From positions 1 through 51,489 of the forward strand of contig JAPPGG010000001.1 in NCBI GenBank assembly GCA_028875055.1: a stretch of DNA of 51,489 nucleotides, given 5' to 3'. A program made the position numbers and the translations under genes. Positions 43,414-51,161 of this stretch are shown here, piece after piece. Under the pieces are notes generated by a model, which was not told the DNA's origin, did no database searches, and saw only the letters and a list, made by a program, of their open reading frames with translations. The number at the start of each line of letters is the position of its first letter. Position 1 is the stretch's first letter. This stretch comes from Chloroflexota bacterium. Lineage in GTDB: Bacteria > Chloroflexota > Dehalococcoidia > Lucifugimonadales > UBA3495.

Positions 43414-44382
43414 CTAGATGCCCAGGAGTTCCTCAAGATTCTTCCAGAGGATGGCATCTTTTTCTTCCTGGGTGAGGCTTTCCAGCCCCAGGACCCACGA
43501 GACCGGCCAGTCAATCTGCATGTCCGCCGGCCAGTCGGTGCCAAAAACAACCCGGTCTGCGCCCACGCAATCGATCAGGTATCGCAGACTCTCTTCGCTC
43601 TGGGTCAGGCAATCGTAATAGAAGCTGCGAAGATAGGCGCTGGGCTGCTGGTTAATGTTCACCCGGGCCTCGGACCTGACCTGCCACCCCCGGTCCATTC
43701 CCCCGATTCCGTAGCAGGCATACCCTCCCCCGTGGCACAGGCATATGCGCAAGTCCGGGTACCGGTCCATTACTCCCCCAAAAACGAAGGAGGCAAATGT
43801 CACGGCGCGGTCTGCCAGGTTGCCAATCGTGTTTGACAGGTGATACTTGCTATTCCGCCGGCTGACCACAGTGGGACCATCCTGGTGAATCAGCATCACG
43901 GCGCCCAGCTTCTCCGCAGCATCCCACAGGGGAAAGTACTCAGGATTGTCGTAGGTCTTGCCGTTAACATTGTCCCCGATCATGGCGCCCCTCAGCCCCA
44001 GTTCGTTGACGGAGCGCTCCAGTTCCGCCACAGATGCGGCAACGTCCTGCATGGGCAGGTTGGCGAGACCGGAAAACCTTTCAGGATACTGGCGGGTCAA
44101 GCCGGCCACGTAGTCGTTGCATTCCCGGTCCATGGCCACCACCGTATCCAGGTCACCGTCGTAGCAGTAAAGGAAGGAATGGGTGGAGAGGATGTGCACG
44201 TCAACACCCAGGGAATCCATATCCTTGATCCTCTCTTCAGGCGTCCACATCCCACGGGGGGTGTAGTCTTCAAACCGGCCGGCCACCTGGGCGGCGCTGA
44301 GCGCATAGAAGCCAGTACCTTCCCGCATTGCCTTCAGGCAGTTTTCCGGGGTTATGTGAGCGTGAATATCGATGCTGCGCAT
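43414..44382 (-). CDS. amidohydrolase-2 family (ACMSD-like) metal-dependent hydrolase/decarboxylase
   Basis: This 322-residue TIM-barrel protein related to aminocarboxymuconate-semialdehyde decarboxylase has the metal site His7-x-His9 ('IDIHAHITPE'), His in 'MLIHQDG', His in 'LCLCHGGG' (barrel strand) and Asp in 'FGTDWPADM'. Family members decarboxylate or hydrolyse aromatic and related acids; this fits the other degradative enzymes in the window. GGAGAGAGG is placed correctly before the ATG at 44382, which is preferred to the open extension. Confidence 0.88.
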   Translation of the reverse strand: MRSIDIHAHITPENCLKAMREGTGFYALSAAQVAGRFEDYTPRGMWTPEERIKDMDSLGVDVHILSTHSFLYCYDGDLDTVVAMDRECNDYVAGLTRQYPERFSGLANLPMQDVAASVAELERSVNELGLRGAMIGDNVNGKTYDNPEYFPLWDAAEKLGAVMLIHQDGPTVVSRRNSKYHLSNTIGNLADRAVTFASFVFGGVMDRYPDLRICLCHGGGYACYGIGGMDRGWQVRSEARVNINQQPSAYLRSFYYDCLTQSEESLRYLIDCVGADRVVFGTDWPADMQIDWPVSWVLGLESLTQEEKDAILWKNLEELLGI

Positions 44383-44556
44383 AAGGCAACCTCTCTCCGG
44401 CAAAATCATTCTGTCTCAGACGTGGTGCAAATCGGCATTCAGCCTACGGGCAAAGTATTGAGGTGTCAACCAAGGGCAAATCAACGGAACTGTTCAGCCC
44501 CGGGCGGGCCAGACGGGCCCGCGGGTTCCGTCTTTCCGGCAAAACCGCATTAGTAT

Positions 44557-44585
44557 TGGACAACTTTCCCCATAACCCTTATAAT
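44557..44585 (+). promoter_or_regulatory. strong sigma70 promoter of the DUF1800-DUF1501-NHL operon
   Basis: TGGACA (44557-44562, 5/6) and a perfect TATAAT (44580-44585) are separated by 17 bases. The leader to the ATG at 44727 is about 135 bases and contains a stable hairpin, CGGACGC-TTT-GCGTCCG (44660-44676). The region 44383-44726 holds no other feature. Confidence 0.7.
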
Positions 44586-44726
44586 CCCACTGCACATATA
44601 CCGGCAGAAAGCAGTTGCCACCTTAGGCGAAGCTCTCGCGTTAGCCCGACTGTATCTGTCGGACGCTTTGCGTCCGGAACATTGCGGGCTGGTGCACCGG
44701 AAGAAACTGAGAGAAGGAGTAAAGGT

Positions 44727-46136
44727 ATGGCAGACAATAACGACATTATGCTGATGGCTCACCTTATGCGTCGCGCCGGCTTTGGCGCCTCCTATGAGGA
44801 ATTGGAGCAGCGGGCGGCCAAGGGGTATGAGGCCACCGTGGAAGAATTGCTCCATCCCGAGGACCAACCCGACCTGCAGATGGATGTCATGAACCGCTAT
44901 ATGCATGGTTGGCGCGATTTGAACGGCCTGATGGCCAACCAGGGATACTGGACCTATCGCATGGTCAACTCTCCCCGCCAGCTGGAAGAGAAGGTTTGCC
45001 TGTTCTGGCACGGTATCTTCTGCGTGGGAGATTCCAAGTGCATGCGGGCCCGGCAGATACTGCTAGAGCTGAACAATTTCCGGTCCCACGGCATGGGCAA
45101 GTTCGACAACCTGCTCATGTTCCTTTCCACCGACCCGGCAATGCTCTATTACCTCGACAACCAGCTGAGTCACAAGGAAGCGGTTAACGAGAACTGGGGC
45201 CGCGAACTCCTGGAGCTGTTCTCCATGGGTGTGGGCATGGATGGTGAGGCTAACTACACCGAAGACGACGTCAAGGCGTGCGCCCAGGCCTTCACCGGCT
45301 GGACCATCGCCAATGCCATCCCCCGGTACCCGTACGGCAGCTATGCCAACCGGTTCCTCTACAACAAGTTTGACCACATCGAAGAGGACAAGACCTTCCT
45401 CGGCGAGACCGGAAACTGGAATGGCGACGACGTAGTCCGCATCATCTGCAAGCAGCCGGCCACCGCCCGGTTCGTCGCCCGCCACCTCTACAATTTCTTT
45501 GTGGCCGATGAGCCCCAGGTCCCTGCCTGGCAGCACACTCCGCCCCGTGACCCCGAATTGATCAAGGCCCTGGAGGACGAATACTTCAATTCCGGTTATG
45601 AGATTCGCTCCATGCTGCGGGTGCTGTTCAACTCCGACAGTTTCAAGAATGCCCGCTTTGCCAAGGTGAAGAATCCCTCCGAAGTGGTGTGCGGAACCCT
45701 GCGCATAGTCGGCGACTTCGAAACTCCCAAGCCCAGGTTCTACGATCCGGCCCTGCAGATCCGGTACATGGGCCAGGACCTGCTGAACCCGCCCACCGTC
45801 GAAGGCTGGCACACCGGGAAGGAATGGATTGACAGCGGCACGCTGGTGGAACGCGTTAACTTCGCCGCCGGCGAAATGGGACGCCTGGACTCCCCCGGCA
45901 TCCAGGACATCGTTTCCCGGCTTTCCTCCCGTGGGAACGTAATTTCGGCGGACGACCTGCTCGATGGCTGCCTGGAACTGCTGGGCGGTTATGAATTGAT
46001 GCAGGATACTCGCGACCTGTTCCTGTCCCAGGCCGTGAAGGTCAGCGAACTGAATACCAGCAGCGAAGATTTCGCCGACCAGGTAAGCCAGCTGCTCCAG
46101 CTGATTGTGGCTACCCAGGAGTACCAGTTCGCCTAG
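44727..46136 (+). CDS. DUF1800 family protein without export signal
   Basis: This is a 469-residue DUF1800 protein: 'HLMRRAGFGASYEELEQ' at the N-terminus, 'LFWHGIFCVGDSK' and 'ELLELFSMGVG' in the middle, 'FTGWTIAN', then 'HLYNFFVADEPQVPAW' and 'VEGWHTGKEWID'. The biochemical role of DUF1800 is unknown. It is usually paired with DUF1501, and family members in other phyla often carry a signal peptide; this one begins directly with the domain and seems cytosolic. AAGGAG lies 8 bases before the ATG. It is the first gene of a three-gene operon. Confidence 0.92.
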   Translation: MADNNDIMLMAHLMRRAGFGASYEELEQRAAKGYEATVEELLHPEDQPDLQMDVMNRYMHGWRDLNGLMANQGYWTYRMVNSPRQLEEKVCLFWHGIFCVGDSKCMRARQILLELNNFRSHGMGKFDNLLMFLSTDPAMLYYLDNQLSHKEAVNENWGRELLELFSMGVGMDGEANYTEDDVKACAQAFTGWTIANAIPRYPYGSYANRFLYNKFDHIEEDKTFLGETGNWNGDDVVRIICKQPATARFVARHLYNFFVADEPQVPAWQHTPPRDPELIKALEDEYFNSGYEIRSMLRVLFNSDSFKNARFAKVKNPSEVVCGTLRIVGDFETPKPRFYDPALQIRYMGQDLLNPPTVEGWHTGKEWIDSGTLVERVNFAAGEMGRLDSPGIQDIVSRLSSRGNVISADDLLDGCLELLGGYELMQDTRDLFLSQAVKVSELNTSSEDFADQVSQLLQLIVATQEYQFA

Positions 46137-46160
46137 CAGCGAATAAACAGAACCCAGCCA

Positions 46161-46204
46161 GGCTGCCTGAGCGCGCGGAACTCCGGACAGTCGCTCAGGC
46201 AGCC
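46161..46204 (+). other. perfect 13-bp intercistronic hairpin
   Basis: GGCTGCCTGAGCG (46161-46173) pairs perfectly with CGCTCAGGCAGCC (46192-46204) around an 18-base loop. It lies between DUF1800 and DUF1501, and no T-run follows. It could protect or process the mRNA, or cause partial termination and so set the ratio of the two proteins. Confidence 0.6.
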
Positions 46205-46245
46205 GGAAACCCAACAGGATTGAGAAACAACTTACAGGAGGAGAT

Positions 46246-47385
46246 ATGACCAGCACCAAGAAAGACCCGGTCCTGGTAGTTCTTCAGCTATCCGGCGGAA
46301 ACGACTTCATGAACACCTTTGTCCCGTACACCAACCCGCTGTACATGGACAACCGGCCCAACGTCCACATTCCCGTGGACCAGGTAATGCCCATCAACGA
46401 CGAGCTGGGCATCAACCCCAATATGCCCGAGTTCAAGGCCCTTTACGACGAGGGCAAGGTTGCGGTAATCCAGGGAGTGGGTTATCCCGTACCCAACCGG
46501 TCCCACTTCCGTTCCATGGACATCTGGCACACCTGCGAACCGGAAAAGATCGCCGACGAAGGCTGGCTGGGCCGCGCCATCCGCGACCTGGACCCCAACA
46601 AGGATAACGTTCTGACCGGCGTCAACTTCGGCCGCGGCCTTCCCCGGGCCATGGTGGCCCCCGGCGTGCCGGTAGCCTCCGTGGGCAACCTGGAGTCCTA
46701 TGGCGTGCTGACCACCATCGAAGCCGAAGAGCAGCGCTCCGAGGCTCTGGACATCTTCGCCCGCATGTACTCCCCGGCTATGGGCCAGGGCCCGGTTGTG
46801 GACTACCTGTCCCAGACCGGCATGGACGCGCTCAAGGGCGCTGACATTCTTGCCACCGCCCCCGCCCAGTATTCCTCCACCGTGGAATACAGCGACAGTT
46901 CCATCGGTCAGTATATGCGCAATATCGCCCAGGTCCACTGCGCCGAGCTGGGCACCCGGGTGCTCTATACCACCGCGCCCTACAACAGCTTCGACACCCA
47001 CGCCACCCAGTTGACGGCTCACGCCAACCTGGTCAGGGAAGTCTCCCGCACGGTCAACGACTTCTACCAGGACCTGAAAGAGCACAACGCCTCCGACAAC
47101 GTTATGCTGCTGGTCTTCACGGAGTTTGGCCGCCGCGTTCACGACAACGGCTCCGGCACCGACCACGGTTCCGGCGGCGCCGCCTACATCATTGGCGATT
47201 GTGTCAAGGGCGGCCTGTACGGTGAGTACCCGTCCCTGGAAGCGGACAAGCTGCTGGACGGCGACCTCCACTTCAACAATGACTTCCGCGGCCTTTACAC
47301 CACCATCCTCGAAGACTGGTTCGACCTTGAGGCCAAGCCCATCGTCAACGGCAGCTTTGAGAAGCTGGACTTCATAAAGAAGTAA
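46246..47385 (+). CDS. DUF1501 family protein without Tat signal
   Basis: This is a 379-residue DUF1501 protein, a family with a fold related to alkaline phosphatase/sulfatase. It has 'VVLQLSGGNDFMNTFVPY' at the start, 'GYPVPNRSHFRSMDIWHT', 'YNSFDTHATQ' and 'VMLLVFTEFGRRVHDNGSGTDHGSGG' near the end; His and Asp of the latter could bind metal. Most DUF1501 proteins carry a twin-arginine signal; here the domain starts within the first ten residues, so it should stay in the cytoplasm with its DUF1800 partner. AGGAGGAG is close before the ATG. Confidence 0.92.
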   Translation: MTSTKKDPVLVVLQLSGGNDFMNTFVPYTNPLYMDNRPNVHIPVDQVMPINDELGINPNMPEFKALYDEGKVAVIQGVGYPVPNRSHFRSMDIWHTCEPEKIADEGWLGRAIRDLDPNKDNVLTGVNFGRGLPRAMVAPGVPVASVGNLESYGVLTTIEAEEQRSEALDIFARMYSPAMGQGPVVDYLSQTGMDALKGADILATAPAQYSSTVEYSDSSIGQYMRNIAQVHCAELGTRVLYTTAPYNSFDTHATQLTAHANLVREVSRTVNDFYQDLKEHNASDNVMLLVFTEFGRRVHDNGSGTDHGSGGAAYIIGDCVKGGLYGEYPSLEADKLLDGDLHFNNDFRGLYTTILEDWFDLEAKPIVNGSFEKLDFIKK

Positions 47386-47399
47386 CCCCGAGCTATTGG

Positions 47400-47423
47400 G
47401 AGAGCGCCTTAACCGGCGCTCTC
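47400..47423 (+). terminator. hairpin between DUF1501 and NHL genes
   Basis: A perfect 9-bp stem (47400-47408 with 47415-47423) with loop TTAACC is followed by TTCACCTTATTTC. The T-run is broken, so partial termination before the NHL gene is more likely than a full stop. Confidence 0.6.
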
Positions 47424-47448
47424 TTCACCTTATTTCACCGAGGTGAAA

Positions 47449-48495
47449 ATGACTACGCAAGTTCAAGGTGTAACTTACCGTTACACCCACACCATTGGGC
47501 GGGGTGAGGAGGCCGGTCCCGGCTTCAAGAATCCCGTATCCGTGGCCCGTGGCGAAGACAACATCCTCTATGTCGTCAACCGCGCCTACGACTACCGGGC
47601 AGACTCCAAGCGCATCACCGTCTGCACAGTTGACGAGGAATACGTTGGCGAAATCGGTAATGGCGGCCGCCTTGGCGGTGACCTGATGGACACCGGCGAG
47701 AACGCCTCAGACGGTTCGCTGGTATGGCCCACCGACATTGCGCTGGACAGTGAAGAGAACCTCTATATCACCGACGAATGGCTGAACCGGGTGGCCATAT
47801 TCTCCAAGGACGGAGACTGGCTGGGTTCCTGGGGCGTCGCGGGCAATGGCGAGGGCCAGTTCAACCAGCCTTCGGGCATACACTTCGATGCCGACGAGAA
47901 CGTGGTGCTGGTGGACACCGGCAATAACCGTGTCCAGAAGTACACCAAGGATGGCCAGTATATTTCCTCCTTCGGCAGTTTCGGGACAGGCGATGGTCAG
48001 TTGAACATGCCCTGGGGCATAGACATTGACCGGGAAGGCAACATCTACATCGCCGACTGGCGGAACGACCGGATCCAGAAATTCGACTCCGATGGCAACT
48101 TCCTGATGAAGGTTGGGACCACCGGAAACGGCGAGGGTGAGTTCAAGCGCCCCACCAGTGTGGCTGTGGACAAGGACGGCATCATCTACGTAGCCGACTG
48201 GGACAACGACCGGGTGCAGGTGCTGGACAGCAACGGATTGTTCATCAGCTTCATCACCGGCGATGCCACCCTTTCAAAGTGGGGTATCACCAAGCTGGAC
48301 GCCAACCCCGACATGAAGCTGCAACGCGAAATCGCCCAGGGCCTGGAGCGGGAGAGATTCCTGCGCGGCCCCATCGGCGTCGAAATCGACGACGACGACC
48401 GGCTGTTCATCGTTGACTCCCAGCGCAACCGGATCCAGATTTACCGGAAGATTCCTCCCTACTTTGTGGGAATGTACGACGGGGCCCGCCTTTAG
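47449..48495 (+). CDS. NHL-repeat beta-propeller protein
   Basis: This is a 348-residue protein built of about six NHL repeats of 45-50 residues. Examples are 'GEGQFNQPSGIHFDADEN', 'GDGQLNMPWGIDIDREGN' and 'GEGEFKRPTSVAVDKDG', each followed by 'YVADWxNDRVQ'-like strands. Such propellers bind proteins, RNA or small ligands. No signal peptide is present, so it is probably cytosolic. ATG at 47449 has GAGG 5 bases before it; a GTG two codons earlier is possible. It is the third gene of the DUF1800-DUF1501 operon and may be the scaffold of that unit. Confidence 0.9.
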   Translation: MTTQVQGVTYRYTHTIGRGEEAGPGFKNPVSVARGEDNILYVVNRAYDYRADSKRITVCTVDEEYVGEIGNGGRLGGDLMDTGENASDGSLVWPTDIALDSEENLYITDEWLNRVAIFSKDGDWLGSWGVAGNGEGQFNQPSGIHFDADENVVLVDTGNNRVQKYTKDGQYISSFGSFGTGDGQLNMPWGIDIDREGNIYIADWRNDRIQKFDSDGNFLMKVGTTGNGEGEFKRPTSVAVDKDGIIYVADWDNDRVQVLDSNGLFISFITGDATLSKWGITKLDANPDMKLQREIAQGLERERFLRGPIGVEIDDDDRLFIVDSQRNRIQIYRKIPPYFVGMYDGARL

Positions 48496-48505
48496 GCGGT
48501 CTTTT
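48486..48505 (+). terminator. short terminator overlapping the NHL stop codon
   Basis: CCGCC (48486-48490) and GGCGG (48495-48499) pair around TTTA and are followed by TCTTTT. The TAG stop codon lies partly in the loop, so translation to the end would melt it. It is backed up by a stronger terminator 25 bases later. Confidence 0.5.
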
Positions 48506-48529
48506 CCCAGACTCCTCATCAACGGTTTT

Positions 48530-48560
48530 GCCCTCGCGCCCAACCAGCGCGGGGGCTTTT
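48530..48560 (+). terminator. intrinsic terminator of the DUF1800-DUF1501-NHL operon
   Basis: A 10-bp GC stem (48530-48539 with 48547-48556, one T.G pair) and a 7-base loop are followed by TTTTC. It lies just before the GNAT gene. Confidence 0.82.
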
Positions 48561-48570
48561 CATTGCCCGC

Positions 48571-49137
48571 ATGAATGACAGGTTTGACTTCCAAATCGTT
48601 GAGGCCGGTCGCCTGACCAGCGCAGTTCGAGCGGAGGTCCTCGGCCTGTGCAACTCGGCGTACGGTGAGGACGTTTCCCATCTGTTTGCAGCTTACACGG
48701 CCGACGTACACGTCCTGGCCAGAATGGGGCGCGTCCTGGTGGGACATGGCATGATTGTCACCCGCTGGCTGCAGGCTGGCGCAGGGCCTTTGCTCCGTAC
48801 CGCCTATATTGAACTGGTGGCAACGGCCGAAGCCTGTCGCAATCAGGGAATTGGGGCGCGCATGGTGAGGGAGTTAGCCGGGTATGCCGCCGCGAATCCC
48901 TATGACCTGGCAGCCCTCTGCCCCGCGGATACCGGCCTCTACGGCCACCTGGGGTGGCAATACTGGCGGGGCCCTCTGTTCATCAGGCCGAGGGTTAGTC
49001 CAGGGCAGAAAGAAACACCCGCTCTCATTCCGACACCGGAAGAGCGGGTGATGATTTTGCGGTTGCCCAGCACTCCGCCTCTGGACCTCAACCAGCCTCT
49101 TTCCGCTGAATGGCGGGGCGGAGGGGAGCTGTGGTAG
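48571..49137 (+). CDS. GNAT acetyltransferase resembling aminoglycoside 2'-N-acetyltransferase
   Basis: This is a 188-residue GNAT-fold protein. The acetyl-CoA loop is 'CRNQGIGARMV', preceded by 'AYIELVATAEA'. The second half follows the order seen in AAC(2')-I enzymes: 'DLAALCPADTGLYGHLGWQYWRGP' for the core (strand-helix-strand), then 'ERVMILRLP' and the ending 'LSAEWRGGGELW', close in shape to the 'WRAGDVW' tail of mycobacterial AAC(2'). That is from memory of the family, not a search. Chromosomal relatives often have unknown natural substrates, so resistance activity must not be assumed. No good ribosome-binding site precedes the ATG, which starts 10 bases after the terminator. Confidence 0.8.
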   Translation: MNDRFDFQIVEAGRLTSAVRAEVLGLCNSAYGEDVSHLFAAYTADVHVLARMGRVLVGHGMIVTRWLQAGAGPLLRTAYIELVATAEACRNQGIGARMVRELAGYAAANPYDLAALCPADTGLYGHLGWQYWRGPLFIRPRVSPGQKETPALIPTPEERVMILRLPSTPPLDLNQPLSAEWRGGGELW

Positions 49138-49142
49138 CGAGT

Positions 49143-51161
49143 TCAGGAATAGCCAGCCCGGTGCTGGCCTATGTAGCCTATGACTACCTTGTGTCTTTGT
49201 CGGTCCCAGTAGAAGGCAATCCGGATAGTATTGACCGGATCGCCGCCAGTTCCTTTCCCGATCGTTTCGTTCAGGAAGTAGGCGCGGCCGTTAACCAGCA
49301 TACGATACTGTCCCTCGTTTTCGAAAAACTGGCGGTCATGCTGGTTGCTGGAATACCTCCATCGACAAGCCCGGTACAGGGAATCGTTAAGGTGAGCAAT
49401 ATCCAGCTCCCCCTGCCGGGCCGCGTAATAGGTTGAAGCCAGCCATTCCAGGGCATCGGACACCGCCTGGGGGTCATCAAAGGGATTTCCATTCACCAGT
49501 GATTCGGAGTTGAGGCGGAACTGCAGCTGCCTGGAAAACACTTCCTCGGCCTTTCCAACAACGTCAGCTAACCCCAGGGCAGGCACCGGTGACTGGGTCT
49601 CCGCCAGCAAGCCAAGCTCCAGGTCGGCAATTCTCTGCTCCACCGCTTCCGTGCTGCCCGTACTGGCAAGTTGGGCCTTGAGGAGCTCCAGGTCTTCTCG
49701 AAGCGACTGCAATCCCTCAATCAGGCTGCCGTTCACGCTGCTTTCGTCCACTCCGGGTGTCTCGATCTCCCCGGCAACGGGCAGACCGGGGTCAGAGCCA
49801 TTGGCAACCGGGCCATCCGATCCCATTTCATTCCATTCAGGGCCGCCAACCGGGTCAATAGCCAGCTCCGCGGGAATGATTTCAGGCTCGGGTTCCGCCG
49901 CAGGGGTCAGGTCCAGGGGTGCGGATTCGTGACTTTTGCCCTGCATATCCGTAGCCAGTTCGGGCTCCCGTTCCATGGGTAGCGGATTTGGATCAAGGTT
50001 GAGGACATGCTGAGTTTCGTCGGGAACCGACCCGGTACCGGCAACGGGGGCAATTTCCGGCTCCTCGGTTGGGGTGTCCGAATCCGGCGCCGCGACGGGT
50101 GCGGGATCGGTGGGCGTTATACCCATTGGTTCTTCAGCGACGGATTTCGGCTCGGGAAATGAACGCCTGGGATTTGAGGAAAATATCGTTTCGAGCTCAG
50201 AGACCGTTGAAATGATGTCGGCCTCCAGTTCGGCCCGTCTTCCGGCCCTGGATGATTCAACGCTCCTGCTCTGGGCCTGGTCCCTGATGGGCCGGTACTG
50301 CTCCAGCAAGGAGTCCAGATAGTTCACCTGGGCCAGCGTCTCCACGGCAACCTCGGGTTGTATGTTCCTCGCGGCGCTCCATTCGCTGATACTTCGTTCC
50401 AGGTAAACCAGCTCCTCGGAGTATTCCAGCCAGATGTCCTGGATTCGAGCCTTCAGCTGGTTGACCGCCTCCCTGGCCCGCTGCTTCTCCTTCTCAACAA
50501 CGATGTCGCCGATGGCTGCCGCAAACTCCAGCGCCTCTTCCCACTGTGGGGCGTCCGAGCGCAGGGCCAGCAGCAGATCCTTCCACCGGCCAAAATCGAC
50601 GCGGCCCGTGGGATCCTGCACCTCGTCGTAAGGCGGAGGCAGTTTGCCCGACACGTACCAGATCATCAGGCCCGCATCGTTCTTGTCGAAGCCGGTACGG
50701 TCGGCGAGGAACTGGTTGAAGTTCGTTTGCCAGTCGCGGGCGTCCCAATAGCCCCGGAAGCACAGTTCCTTCCTGTCGGGACCATAGGTGGGCTCGTCGT
50801 TCCACTGCAGGTGCTGCACTACACTTTCGTAAAGCTCACTCCGAATCCCGGACCAGGCACGCAATATGGCTTCTGCCAACTCATCCGAAGACTGCATCTT
50901 TCGCAGCACCGGAGATTGCAGGTGGTGGGTAGGGGCATCCTGCACATCCTTGAGCTGAAACTGGGCTCCAGGTACGCGAACGCCGCTGTTTCGGATAGCT
51001 GCTCCCAGCGCCCGTTTCATTTCCGAAGGCAACTGGTCGCGGGCATCAAGCACCTGCCTCACAACTGCTGGAGCATAATCTTCGCTCAGCCATTCCTGGG
51101 AGGCAACAACAAAGGAGGAAAGGCTTGGCGGCTGTGCTGACATTGTTGGTTGGGTTGCCAA
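49143..51161 (-). CDS. large multi-region protein of unknown function
   Basis: This is a 672-residue protein I cannot name. It has an N-terminal mostly helical domain (about 10-220), a charged coiled stretch (about 220-330), and an acidic Pro/Glu/Ser-rich linker (about 335-470). A second coiled coil (about 480-530, 'LIEGLQSLREDLELLKAQL') precedes a C-terminal domain ending in 'NTIRIAFYWDRQRHKVVIGY'. No signal peptide or membrane helix is seen. The start is TTG at 51161, 12 bases after AGGAGG; the ATG at 51143 has no ribosome-binding site. The window ends upstream, so partner genes may be missing. Confidence 0.7.
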   Translation of the reverse strand: MATQPTMSAQPPSLSSFVVASQEWLSEDYAPAVVRQVLDARDQLPSEMKRALGAAIRNSGVRVPGAQFQLKDVQDAPTHHLQSPVLRKMQSSDELAEAILRAWSGIRSELYESVVQHLQWNDEPTYGPDRKELCFRGYWDARDWQTNFNQFLADRTGFDKNDAGLMIWYVSGKLPPPYDEVQDPTGRVDFGRWKDLLLALRSDAPQWEEALEFAAAIGDIVVEKEKQRAREAVNQLKARIQDIWLEYSEELVYLERSISEWSAARNIQPEVAVETLAQVNYLDSLLEQYRPIRDQAQSRSVESSRAGRRAELEADIISTVSELETIFSSNPRRSFPEPKSVAEEPMGITPTDPAPVAAPDSDTPTEEPEIAPVAGTGSVPDETQHVLNLDPNPLPMEREPELATDMQGKSHESAPLDLTPAAEPEPEIIPAELAIDPVGGPEWNEMGSDGPVANGSDPGLPVAGEIETPGVDESSVNGSLIEGLQSLREDLELLKAQLASTGSTEAVEQRIADLELGLLAETQSPVPALGLADVVGKAEEVFSRQLQFRLNSESLVNGNPFDDPQAVSDALEWLASTYYAARQGELDIAHLNDSLYRACRWRYSSNQHDRQFFENEGQYRMLVNGRAYFLNETIGKGTGGDPVNTIRIAFYWDRQRHKVVIGYIGQHRAGYS

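Noticed and set aside
45063-46259. 398-codon open frame antisense to the DUF1800 gene
   Set aside because: The plus-strand protein is a clear family member with promoter and ribosome-binding site; nothing supports the antisense frame. The same holds for 46288-47271.
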